A DNA stretch of 33,671 bases from Pedosphaera sp. GTDB taxonomy: Bacteria; Verrucomicrobiota; Verrucomicrobiia; Limisphaerales; UBA1100. The notes below the pieces were generated by a model that saw only the letters and a program-made list of their open reading frames with translations, searched no databases and was not told the DNA's origin. Of this stretch, positions 16,074-24,017 are shown piece by piece. Position numbers and translations under genes: made by a program. The stretch spans positions 1-33,671 of the forward strand of contig SIAW01000021.1 of NCBI GenBank assembly GCA_009695465.1, written 5' to 3'. Position 1 is the stretch's first letter, and each line of letters begins with the position of its first letter.

Positions 16074-18388
16074 CCTATTCCGACCGCGCCGAAGTGAGCC
16101 AGTGGCTGGCCACTGCGCCAGCGGGCGCCCCGGTGTATTTGATCGGAGCCGGAGGCTGCGGAATGAGCGGCCTGGGGCATCTGTTGCTGGATCACGGCCT
16201 GCATGTGTGCGGTTCGGACGCGCGCGAGAACGATGCCGTGCGCCGACTGCGCGCGCGTGGGGCGGACATCCGGCTTGGGCACGCCGCTGCGCATCTGTCC
16301 GCCAGCCGGTCGAGGCTGGTGATTTACACCTCAGCCGTTCGGCGGGACAATCCAGTGCTGGAACAGGCGCAACGCATGGGGCTGCCGCTGGTTCGCCGGG
16401 CCACCATGCTGGCTGCGTTGATGCAGGGACGACGCGGCGTCTGCGTCGCTGGGATGCACGGGAAGACCACGACGACAGGGTTGCTGGCGCATGCCTTGAA
16501 AGAACTCGGGGCGGATCCAAGCCACGCCGTCGGCGGGCATGTGCCACAATGGGAACGCTCGGCGCAGCTACGCGGAGATGACCGCTTCATGGTGGTGGAG
16601 GCCGATGAAAGCGACGGCACGCTGCGCGAGTTTCATCCTGAGCAGGCGCTGGTGCTCAACGTTGACGAGGAGCATCTGGATTACTACGCCAACATCGCGG
16701 CGGTGTGCGCGGAGTTTGCAACGTTTGCGGCGCAGGTGAGTGGCGCGGTGTTTTATTGTGCGGATGATCCTCGGTTGGTGGCCATGTTTGCGGCCCGGCC
16801 CAGCATGATTTCCTTTGGCCTCAATCCCGCAGCGCAGTACAGGGTGGAGCCGTTGGAAGCGGCGGCGGATGGCGGCGCGTGTTTTGATCTGTGGCACGAA
16901 GGCAATCGGCTTGGTTCATTCGCGCTGAAATTGGCGGGCGCAAAAAACATGTCCAACGCCGGAGCGGTGGCGGCTTTTCTTCATCACAATGGATTTGCAG
17001 TGGAGAAAATTGCGGCGGCACTGGAGACATTCCGAGGCGTGGCCCGTCGCCAGCAGGAATTGTTTCGCGACGGACAATTCCGGATCGTTGACGATTACGG
17101 ACATCATCCGCGCGAGATCGAGGCCACGATTGCCTCCATGCGCAGCCGCCATGCGGGGCGCTTGCTGGTGGCATTCCAGCCGCACCGCTACACGCGTACG
17201 CAGTTTCTGCTCAAAGATTTTGCCCGCTGCTTCAAGGGTGCCGACCGTGTGTGGATCACCGAGGTGTACGCGGCCAGCGAACCAGTCATTCCGGAGGTCA
17301 ATGGACAGCGGTTGGCCGATGCGGTGGCCGAGCAGGGATTGCCCGCCGCGTTTGCGCCAACGTTGGACGATCTGCACGAGCAAGTCCGATTGGCCATGCA
17401 ACCGGGCGACATGGTATTATTTCTCGGGGCAGGGGACATCACGCAGACGGCGCATCAATTGGCCATGCAATGTGCATTGAAAGGAAGTGACGTGGCGGCG
17501 GCTCTGCGCGGGTTGCTCGCGCCGGAGTCGGGGGTGCGCGCGGATGAACCGATGGCGCGCCGTACCACGCTGCGTGTCGGCGGGCCGGCGGATGTGTTTG
17601 TGGAGCCGGCCTCGGAAACGGATCTCGCCAAGGTGCTGGCGTATTGCCACGCGCGGCCGCTGCCGGTGTTTATCTTGGGGCGCGGCTCCAATCTGTTGGT
17701 GAAGGACGGCGGATTTCGCGGTGTGGTCATCCATTTATCGGCGGGCGCATTTTCCAAAATGGAAATGCGCGGCAGCAAGATTTACTGCGGCGCAGGTGTG
17801 CGGCTGAAGCATCTGGCCAACGATGCGCGCAATCACGGGCTGGCAGGGTTCGAATTTTTGGAGGGCATCCCGGGCAACTTGGGCGGCGCGCTGCGGATGA
17901 ACGCTGGTGCGATGGGTTCGGAGACGTTCGCGATGGTGGAATCCATTCGCGTCATGGATCGCGCGGGGAACATCGAGGAAATCCCGCGCGACCAAGTGGA
18001 GGCCCAGTACCGCAGTTGCCCGCTGCTGAAGGAGCGTATTGCGCTGGGCGCGGTGCTGCGCGGAACCAGCGCCAGTCCCAGTGAGGTGGCCGCACGCATG
18101 CGCCAGTTCAGCGAGAAGCGCCACGCATCGCAGCCGGGCGCCAAGAGCGCAGGTTGCATGTTCAAGAATCCCAGTGAATGTCCGGCGGGCAAACTGGTGG
18201 ATGAGTTGGGGCTAAAGGGCACGCGCGTTGGCGGGGCAGTGGTCTCTGATGTGCACGGCAATTTCATCATCAACGATGGGCATGCCACGGCGAAGGACGT
18301 GTTGGAACTCATCGCGCTCATCCAAGAGAAGGCCAAGGTCATGCGCGGCATCGAACTGCACACTGAAGTGCAGATCGTGGGCGAGTGA
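16034..18388 (+). CDS. murC/murB: Bifunctional MurC-MurB fusion: UDP-MurNAc:L-alanine ligase / UDP-MurNAc dehydrogenase
   Basis: This 784-residue protein joins two cytoplasmic enzymes of peptidoglycan precursor synthesis. Residues 1 to about 480 are MurC, which adds L-Ala to UDP-MurNAc: IGAGGCGMSGLGHLL, P-loop GMHGKTTTT (140-148, Lys144), EADESDGTL, DDYGHHPREIEAT and FQPHRYTRT. Residues about 487-784 are MurB, the FAD-dependent reductase that makes UDP-MurNAc: TTLRVGGPADVF, GRGSNLLVKDGGFRG, GFEFLEGIPGNLGGALRMNAG, YRSCP and SAGCMFKNP, ending with the Glu in HTEVQ. The proton-donor position, Ser in E. coli, is Cys708 here. Both halves are full length with almost no linker. At the junction, AAGGAAG precedes an in-frame GTG (17492), a possible internal start. 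The ATG at 16034 overlaps murG by 40 bp and has no clear ribosome binding site. Confidence 0.95.
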   Translation: MERKDPQLQHGSLTYSDRAEVSQWLATAPAGAPVYLIGAGGCGMSGLGHLLLDHGLHVCGSDARENDAVRRLRARGADIRLGHAAAHLSASRSRLVIYTSAVRRDNPVLEQAQRMGLPLVRRATMLAALMQGRRGVCVAGMHGKTTTTGLLAHALKELGADPSHAVGGHVPQWERSAQLRGDDRFMVVEADESDGTLREFHPEQALVLNVDEEHLDYYANIAAVCAEFATFAAQVSGAVFYCADDPRLVAMFAARPSMISFGLNPAAQYRVEPLEAAADGGACFDLWHEGNRLGSFALKLAGAKNMSNAGAVAAFLHHNGFAVEKIAAALETFRGVARRQQELFRDGQFRIVDDYGHHPREIEATIASMRSRHAGRLLVAFQPHRYTRTQFLLKDFARCFKGADRVWITEVYAASEPVIPEVNGQRLADAVAEQGLPAAFAPTLDDLHEQVRLAMQPGDMVLFLGAGDITQTAHQLAMQCALKGSDVAAALRGLLAPESGVRADEPMARRTTLRVGGPADVFVEPASETDLAKVLAYCHARPLPVFILGRGSNLLVKDGGFRGVVIHLSAGAFSKMEMRGSKIYCGAGVRLKHLANDARNHGLAGFEFLEGIPGNLGGALRMNAGAMGSETFAMVESIRVMDRAGNIEEIPRDQVEAQYRSCPLLKERIALGAVLRGTSASPSEVAARMRQFSEKRHASQPGAKSAGCMFKNPSECPAGKLVDELGLKGTRVGGAVVSDVHGNFIINDGHATAKDVLELIALIQEKAKVMRGIELHTEVQIVGE
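17481..17494 (+). promoter_or_regulatory. Internal ribosome binding site-like sequence at the MurC-MurB junction
   Basis: AAGGAAG (17481-17487) lies four bases before a GTG codon (17492-17494) that is in frame with the fusion. Translation from this GTG would yield a free MurB of 298 residues, close to the usual MurB size. It may be a relic of the separate murB start or a working internal start; the sequence cannot tell which. Confidence 0.35.
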
Positions 18389-18461
18389 TTCCGGCGGGCA
18401 CCTTGAAAAAGGAAGTTTTCTTCCGGCACCATTTCAGATACGTTCAGCGGCGGGGGAGGCT

Positions 18462-19385
18462 TTGGGAGGAGGGTTTCACATCACCGTATTTGCTGGCGGG
18501 CCAAGCGCTGAGCGCGAGGTATCGTTGCGCAGTGGTGCTGCGGTGGCGCGGGCGCTGCGCACGCTGGGTCATCACGTTTCCGAAGTGGATCCTATCGAAA
18601 GAAAATGGCGACTGCCGGCAGGCACCGACGCGGTGTTTCTGGCGCTGCACGGCACCTACGGCGAGGATGGCCAAGTGCAGGCTGAGTTGAGTGCTGCAGG
18701 CGTGCCGTTCACCGGCACCGGTGAGGAGGGGAGTCGTGTGGCCTTTGATAAGATTCTTTCCAAGGAGCGATTTGAAACTGCAGCCGTTCCCACACCGCGC
18801 TGGGCGGTGATGAACACCGCCGCTGCTCTTTGTCCGGCGGCGTTGCGGATGCCGATGGTGCTCAAGCCCGCGTGCCAAGGATCCAGTGTGGGTTTGCAGT
18901 TCGTGGGGCAAGAGGGCGAGTGGAGTGCTGCGTTGCAGGAAAGTTTTCGGCATGGCGACCGCGTGTTATGCGAAGAGAAAATTTCCGGGCGCGAGGTCAC
19001 GGTGGCTATCTTGGGCGATCGACCGTTGCCCGTGGTGGAGATACGCCCCAAGCAAGGGGCGTACGATTATCACAACAAATACACGAAGGGCGCCACGGAT
19101 TATTTTTGTCCGGCGGACTTTGATGCAGTGATGACCCGCCGACTGCAGGCGGTCGGCTTGATGGCGTTTCACGCGGTGGGCGCGCAGGATTACGGGCGCA
19201 CGGACTTGATCGTTCCGGAGACTGGCCCGCCCGTCGTGTTGGAGGTCAACACGCTGCCGGGCATGACGGAAACCAGTTTGTTTCCCAAAGCTGCGGCGGC
19301 CGCTGGCATTGGGTTTAACGAACTCTGCGGTCGTATGGTGGAGCTGGCGCTCGCCCGAGCCGCGCATTGCGGAAGCAATCACTGA
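18462..19385 (+). CDS. ddl: D-alanine:D-alanine ligase Ddl
   Basis: Ddl makes D-Ala-D-Ala from two D-alanines and ATP, supplying MurF. The ATP-grasp protein shows FAGGPSAEREVSLRSG at the N terminus and ALHGTYGEDGQVQAEL. GVPFTGTGEEGSRVAFDK, ALKP-like strand MVLKPACQGSSVG, and LEVNTLPGMTETSLFPKAA with the metal-binding residues follow. The frame is open far upstream into murB, but the family sequence begins only at about 18480. The only standard codon near this point is TTG at 18462, which gives 307 residues, close to the typical length. GGGGGAGG precedes it by only two bases. An alternative is a rare ATC start at 18480, six bases after GGAGGAGGG. Ddl is separate here, unlike the MurC-Ddl fusion known from Chlamydia. 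Confidence 0.9.
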   Translation: MGGGFHITVFAGGPSAEREVSLRSGAAVARALRTLGHHVSEVDPIERKWRLPAGTDAVFLALHGTYGEDGQVQAELSAAGVPFTGTGEEGSRVAFDKILSKERFETAAVPTPRWAVMNTAAALCPAALRMPMVLKPACQGSSVGLQFVGQEGEWSAALQESFRHGDRVLCEEKISGREVTVAILGDRPLPVVEIRPKQGAYDYHNKYTKGATDYFCPADFDAVMTRRLQAVGLMAFHAVGAQDYGRTDLIVPETGPPVVLEVNTLPGMTETSLFPKAAAAAGIGFNELCGRMVELALARAAHCGSNH

Positions 19386-19387
19386 TC

Positions 19388-20338
19388 ATGTGGGGAAACA
19401 CACGCAATCGTCGGCACCGCAGGCAAGCGCTGCTTGACGTCAAGCTGAGCGCGGAGCAGGTGCGGCGCGAGCGATTGACAATCGCCTCCAAGATCGCGGG
19501 CATTCTGTTGGGCGGGACGCTGTTATTTTTTGGCGTGTGGCGCGGTGGTAAGTGGATGTTGGATCGGCTGTTTTACGAGAACCGCGCGTTTGCCATCCGC
19601 ACGGTGGATCTGCGGACCGACGGCATCTTGGGCGATGCTCAGTTGCGAGCGTGGTCAGGGGTCAAGGTCGGCGAGAATTTGTTCGGTATGGATTTGCTGC
19701 GCGTGAAGCGAAACCTCGAAGCGGTGCCCGCCATTCGCACGGCCTCGGTGGATCGCGTGTTGCCGGACACCTTGCGCGTGCGTATCGCAGAGCGCCGTCC
19801 GGTCGCACAGGTACTCGTGTACCGGCGCCGTGCCGCGGGCGATTATGTGCGGGTGATTTATCAGATGGACGCCGATGGATACGTCATGGAGCCGGCCCCC
19901 GCGACCGAGGCGGTGAAGCAAGGACAGGCGTGGCTGCCGCTGCTCACGGGTGTGGATCCGGGATTGCTGCTGCCCGGCCGGGCGATTCATCAACCACAAG
20001 TGCGCGCGGCTTTGGATCTCATCAAGCAATTCGATCGTTCCCCGATGGCTGGCCTCGTGCAGTTGCAGCAGGTGGAGGTTTCCGCGCCGCAAACGCTGAT
20101 GGTGCGCACGTGGCAAGGCTGCGAAGTGACCTTGGGATTGTCGCAGATGGATCGCCAACTGCGACGCTGGAGGTTCATCCATGACTACGGGCGGCAACAT
20201 CATCGCGTGGCCGCTGCCGTGGATCTATCGGTCAAAAACAATCTGCCCGTGCGCTGGCAGGAACAGGGCAACGCACCCGCCGCGCCCCCAGCCAAGGGGC
20301 GTGCCCGCACGGTGGCCCCACCACGAAACAATGTTTGA
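19388..20338 (+). CDS. ftsQ: Cell division protein FtsQ
   Basis: FtsQ is a bitopic division protein that recruits FtsL and FtsB and regulates FtsWI. The 316-residue protein has a basic cytoplasmic tail of about 30 residues, a membrane segment at about 33-50, and a POTRA domain at about 68-137. The POTRA domain contains the typical SGVKVGENLFGMDL and RTASVDRVLPDTLRVRIAERRPVA blocks. An FtsQ beta domain follows, and the tail is rich in Pro, Ala and Arg. The ATG at 19388 is two bases after the ddl stop; an upstream in-frame codon at 19367 lies inside ddl and is less likely. The 3' end overlaps ftsA by eight bases. Confidence 0.9.
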   Translation: MWGNTRNRRHRRQALLDVKLSAEQVRRERLTIASKIAGILLGGTLLFFGVWRGGKWMLDRLFYENRAFAIRTVDLRTDGILGDAQLRAWSGVKVGENLFGMDLLRVKRNLEAVPAIRTASVDRVLPDTLRVRIAERRPVAQVLVYRRRAAGDYVRVIYQMDADGYVMEPAPATEAVKQGQAWLPLLTGVDPGLLLPGRAIHQPQVRAALDLIKQFDRSPMAGLVQLQQVEVSAPQTLMVRTWQGCEVTLGLSQMDRQLRRWRFIHDYGRQHHRVAAAVDLSVKNNLPVRWQEQGNAPAAPPAKGRARTVAPPRNNV

Positions 20339-21551
20339 CGACAAATTCATCGTTGCCGGATTGGAGATCGGCACATCGAAAGTCTGCGCCGTCGTGGCCG
20401 AAGCCGTGCCGGGCGAACCGCTGAACATCCTCGGGGCTGGCTGTGTGCCCTCGCGGGGGGTGAGCAAAGGGGAGATCGTCAATACCACTGCGGCCGAAGA
20501 GGACATTCGCCGCGCGGTGGCCGAGGCTGAGAAGATGTCGGATGCCGAGATCGGCAGTGTCTTTCTCGCTGTGACCGGCGCGCACATCGCCAGTTTTAAC
20601 AATCGCGGCATCCTGCCGACGTCGGCGCCGAACCACGTGATTGACGAGGACGATGTGGAGTCGGTCGTCGCGCATGCGAGTGCCGTGAATGTCCCCGCCG
20701 ACCACGCGGTGATCCACACCGTGCGCCAGCATTTCCACGTGGACCAACATCCCGGCGTGGTGTCGCCGGTGGGCCTGTTGGGATCGCGGTTGGAGGTGGA
20801 TGTCCACGTCATCCACGGCCGCAGCAATCGGGTGCAGAACTCCATCCGGTTGGTGCGCGGCCTGCAATTGGATGTCGAGGCGGCGATCTTCAGCGGACGC
20901 GCCTCGGCCTTGGCGGTGCTCAACGCGGAGCAATGCCAGCAGGGTGCGCTGTTGGTGGACTTGGGTGCGGGCGTCACCGAGTACGCGTTGTATTTGGGCG
21001 GCGTGCCCCGGCACAGCGGCGTGCTGCCCGTGGGCGGCGATCACGTCACCAACGACATTGCCATCGGCTTAAAAGTCACACTGCACCGCGCTGAGCAGTT
21101 GAAGAAAGAACACGGCCGGGCCGTGCCTGCTGCGGACGATGGCGGCGTCATCACCTTGCCCAGCGAAGTGGGCTTTGCGTCCAAAACCATCAGCCTCTCC
21201 GCGCTGCACCTCATCATGCACGCACGCATGGACGAGATGCTGCAGTTGATCCGGCAGGACTTGGCGCGCGCGGGCGTGCTGGGCGCATTTCATGGCCGTG
21301 TGTTTCTCACCGGCGGCGGCGCGCGCACATCGGGCTTGGTGGAGTTGGCCGAGCAGACATTTCAACTACCCGCCGCCGTCGCCACCAATCATACCGCAAG
21401 TGGATTGCGGGAAATTTTGGATCAACCCGAATACAGCACCGCAATTGGTCTGATCGAATACGGCGGCAGACAATTGGCCGCGCAGGGGCAGCATAACCGC
21501 CTGTTCGATTGGTTTCGCGGATTGAAAAAGAAAATGGGCGCGACCAAGTAA
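20331..21551 (+). CDS. ftsA: Cell division protein FtsA
   Basis: FtsA is the actin-like ATPase that tethers FtsZ filaments to the membrane. From the ATG at 20331 the protein has 406 residues, in the normal range. The actin-fold motifs are visible: phosphate 1 (GLEIGTSKVCAVV, residues about 10-22), phosphate 2 (LLVDLGAGVTEYAL) and the adenosine motif (FLTGGGARTSGL). Subdomain 1C lies between the first two. The C terminus is a short amphipathic, basic helix (LFDWFRGLKKKM), the expected membrane-targeting sequence. The frame is open upstream through ftsQ, but family similarity begins at FDDKFIVAG. The start overlaps the ftsQ stop by eight bases and ftsZ follows after 6 bp. Confidence 0.94.
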   Translation: MFDDKFIVAGLEIGTSKVCAVVAEAVPGEPLNILGAGCVPSRGVSKGEIVNTTAAEEDIRRAVAEAEKMSDAEIGSVFLAVTGAHIASFNNRGILPTSAPNHVIDEDDVESVVAHASAVNVPADHAVIHTVRQHFHVDQHPGVVSPVGLLGSRLEVDVHVIHGRSNRVQNSIRLVRGLQLDVEAAIFSGRASALAVLNAEQCQQGALLVDLGAGVTEYALYLGGVPRHSGVLPVGGDHVTNDIAIGLKVTLHRAEQLKKEHGRAVPAADDGGVITLPSEVGFASKTISLSALHLIMHARMDEMLQLIRQDLARAGVLGAFHGRVFLTGGGARTSGLVELAEQTFQLPAAVATNHTASGLREILDQPEYSTAIGLIEYGGRQLAAQGQHNRLFDWFRGLKKKMGATK

Positions 21552-21557
21552 GACACC

Positions 21558-22733
21558 ATGATTTCATTGTACAACATTCCCGCGGCTCACAGCGCGCCTT
21601 TGGCGGTGCGTGTTCTCGTGATCGGTGTCGGCGGCGCCGGTGGGGTGATGGTCGAACAACTCGCGGCCGCTGGGCACATCCAAGCAGCATTCCTCGCGGT
21701 GGACACCGACACGCAAGCGTTGCAACGACACGGGCTGGCCGCGAAGTTGGTGGTTGGCGAAAAGCTCACGCGCGGTTTGGGCTGCGGCGGTGATGCGGGC
21801 TTGGCGCGGCGTTGTATTGAATCCAGCCGCAAACAGCTCGCCAAACATTTGGAAGGCGCGGATGTCGTGTTGTTGCTCGCTGGGTTGGGGGGCGGCATGG
21901 GCACCGGTGGCGCGGCGGCGCTGGCTGAAATGGCCGGCGAAGAAAGGGCGCTTGCACTGGCGATGGTGGCGTTACCGTTTGACTTTGAAGGGCTGCGTGC
22001 GGAACAGGCACAAGCCGGTTTGGAAAAACTGCAGGCTGCCGCCGACACGGTGATCTGTTTTCCCAATCAACTCGTGATTGATCTGCAGCGCGAAGAACGC
22101 AGCGCGCGCGAGACTTTCCAGGCCGCCAACGAAATCATCCTGCAAGGCGTGCGCGCGGTGGGCCGGTTGTTGCGCGCCGATGGCGTGATCAATGTGGGAC
22201 TGGCCGATCTGCGCGTCTCGTTGAAAGGTCGCCGCACCACCAGCGTTCTGGCGCATGTGGAGGCGGGGGGGGAGACGCGCCATCATGACTTGCTCAACAA
22301 ACTGCTCGCGCAACCCGTGCTGGAATCGGGGCAGACGCTGAAAATGGCGGAGGCGTTGGTGGTGAGCTTGGTGGGCGGGCCGGAACTTTCCGCGACAGAA
22401 ATTGACCGGCTGGCCAAACAACTTTCGGCGCATTGCCCGGGCGCAAAATTAATGCTCGGCGCGGCCGTGGATGACGCGTGCCAAGGCCGCTTGAGCCTCA
22501 CCGTCATCGCATCGCGTCCGTTGTTGCCAACCCCGACAACAGCCGCTGTGTCCGAACCCAAGCACGCCGGCAAGAATTCGGCCGCGCGGCAGCGAACCGC
22601 CTTGGTGCAGCAACAGCAGTTGGCGCTGGAGTCGGTTTCCAAGGGGCGATTTGAAAAGGCGGAACGAACGTTGCACCACGGGGAAGATTTGGATGTGCCC
22701 ACTTACATCCGCCGGAATGTGGCGTTGAGTTGA
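21558..22733 (+). CDS. ftsZ: Divergent cell division protein FtsZ
   Basis: FtsZ is the tubulin-like GTPase of the division ring. The 391-residue protein has the family architecture but unusual motifs. The first glycine loop reads GVGGAGG (23-29), where canonical FtsZ has an Asn after GGGG. VDTDTQAL and GLGCGGDAG follow in the normal order. The tubulin signature is GGGMGTG (111-117) rather than GGGTGTG. The PFDFEG block is kept. The T7 loop reads NVGLAD (212-217): the Asn and the second Asp are kept, but the first catalytic-loop Asp is Gly214. A variable linker (about 320-375) leads to a good C-terminal conserved peptide, LDVPTYIRR (378-386), which binds FtsA. It follows ftsA by 6 bp, so orthology is supported by position. 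It may hydrolyse GTP slowly; that is inference. Confidence 0.9.
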   Translation: MISLYNIPAAHSAPLAVRVLVIGVGGAGGVMVEQLAAAGHIQAAFLAVDTDTQALQRHGLAAKLVVGEKLTRGLGCGGDAGLARRCIESSRKQLAKHLEGADVVLLLAGLGGGMGTGGAAALAEMAGEERALALAMVALPFDFEGLRAEQAQAGLEKLQAAADTVICFPNQLVIDLQREERSARETFQAANEIILQGVRAVGRLLRADGVINVGLADLRVSLKGRRTTSVLAHVEAGGETRHHDLLNKLLAQPVLESGQTLKMAEALVVSLVGGPELSATEIDRLAKQLSAHCPGAKLMLGAAVDDACQGRLSLTVIASRPLLPTPTTAAVSEPKHAGKNSAARQRTALVQQQQLALESVSKGRFEKAERTLHHGEDLDVPTYIRRNVALS

Positions 22734-22793
22734 ACGCAGCGCGGCGGGCGTGGTGGATTTGCGTACCTGTTGAATCTCGGAAAACTCTAAACA

Positions 22794-24017
22794 ATGTCAC
22801 CGCTGGGGCCCTGTCTGCTGGTGCTCTTTGCAGGCGCGGGCTTTTTTTTCGCCCTATCGGAAACGGCGCTGTTGACGCTGGGCAACTGGCGTCTGCAGAT
22901 GGTGCTGGTGCGCCGGCCGAGCCGTGGCGCGTGCATCCGCCAGTTGTTGGCCGCGCCGCAAGACCTCATCGCCACCATCGCGCTGGGCAACACCTTGGCG
23001 CACGGCGCATTGATCGCAGTGGTCTGGATTGAGGGAGTACGCCACGCGCACTGGTCGGTCGGACTGGCCCTCGCGCTGCTGGCGATGGCGCTGCTGATTT
23101 TCTGCGAGGTGGTGCCCAAGACCCTCGCCGTCCGACGCCCCCAATTCTGGGCGCCGTTGGTGGCGCCGGTGATGTTGCGGTTGGTGTGGCTCACCTCGCC
23201 TGTCCGATCCATCGCGCAATCGCTCAACAATTTTGGGCTGCGCTTGGTGCCGCAATTTTTCAAGCCGTACACGCCGCTCACCGAAGAGGAGTACAAGGAG
23301 CTGCTCGAACTGGCCTGCCATCAAGGCACGCTGGGCGTGTCTGAAAAGGAAATCATCCTGCAGATCATGCATCTGGACGGGCGCATGGTGGGCGAGTTGA
23401 TGCGGCCGCGCTCGCAGATGGCGTGCATTGCCGATGATCTCTCGCAGGTGCAGATGGTCGCGGCCGCGCGCATTCACAAGCATCATCATCTGCCCATCTA
23501 CGATGAGTCGCCGGACACCATTGTCGGCATATTAAACACGCCCAAGCTGCTGGCCCATCCCGGCATCGACCTCGGGGAGGTCGTGGACTTCCCGTCGTTC
23601 GTGCCGGAGAACATGAACCTGCTGGATCTGCTGAAGAATTTTCAGCGCACCAAACAGGACATGGCCATCGTGTTGGATGAATTCGGCAACACGACGGGCA
23701 TGGTGACGCTGGAGGACATTCTGGCCGATATCATCGGCGCCACGCGGCGCGATGCGCAGGCCGGGGAATTTGTCCTGGAAAAACTGGGCCGCAGCAAATG
23801 GCGCTTGAGTGGCGCTGTCTGGCTGGAGGATTTCCGGCGCGAATATCCGCGCCTCATCATCCCATCGGGAGTGGACACCGTGGGCGGGCTGCTCGCCATG
23901 TGCATGGACGAAGTGCCGCCTGTTGGCAGCGTGGTGAAACACAGCGGACTGCGCTTCACCGTGCTGCAAGCCGATGAACGTCGCGTCAAGGAAGTGCTGG
24001 CGGAGGGTTCGCCATGA
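22794..24017 (+). CDS. CNNM/CorC-type membrane protein (DUF21, CBS pair, CorC_HlyC domain), first of three
   Basis: This 407-residue protein belongs to the 'hemolysin family' membrane proteins related to CNNM/CorC, linked in general to magnesium and cobalt transport or efflux. Residues 1 to about 150 are the membrane DUF21 domain (ALSETALLTLGN, ATIALGNTLAHGA, FCEVVPKTLA). A linker follows, then a CBS pair at about 190-310 (MVGELMRPRSQM, LPIYDESPDTIVGIL, MAIVLDEFGNTTGMVTLEDILADIIG). A C-terminal CorC_HlyC domain lies at about 325-403. It lies 60 bp after ftsZ and overlaps the next gene by four bases (ATGA), so the three paralogues form one operon. Its substrate cannot be read from the sequence, and the hemolysin name is historical. 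Confidence 0.88.
   Translation: MSPLGPCLLVLFAGAGFFFALSETALLTLGNWRLQMVLVRRPSRGACIRQLLAAPQDLIATIALGNTLAHGALIAVVWIEGVRHAHWSVGLALALLAMALLIFCEVVPKTLAVRRPQFWAPLVAPVMLRLVWLTSPVRSIAQSLNNFGLRLVPQFFKPYTPLTEEEYKELLELACHQGTLGVSEKEIILQIMHLDGRMVGELMRPRSQMACIADDLSQVQMVAAARIHKHHHLPIYDESPDTIVGILNTPKLLAHPGIDLGEVVDFPSFVPENMNLLDLLKNFQRTKQDMAIVLDEFGNTTGMVTLEDILADIIGATRRDAQAGEFVLEKLGRSKWRLSGAVWLEDFRREYPRLIIPSGVDTVGGLLAMCMDEVPPVGSVVKHSGLRFTVLQADERRVKEVLAEGSP

Noticed and set aside
22734-22793. Terminator or promoter between ftsZ and the first CNNM-type gene
   Set aside because: No stable inverted repeat with a T tract and no convincing -35/-10 pair is visible in these 60 bases.
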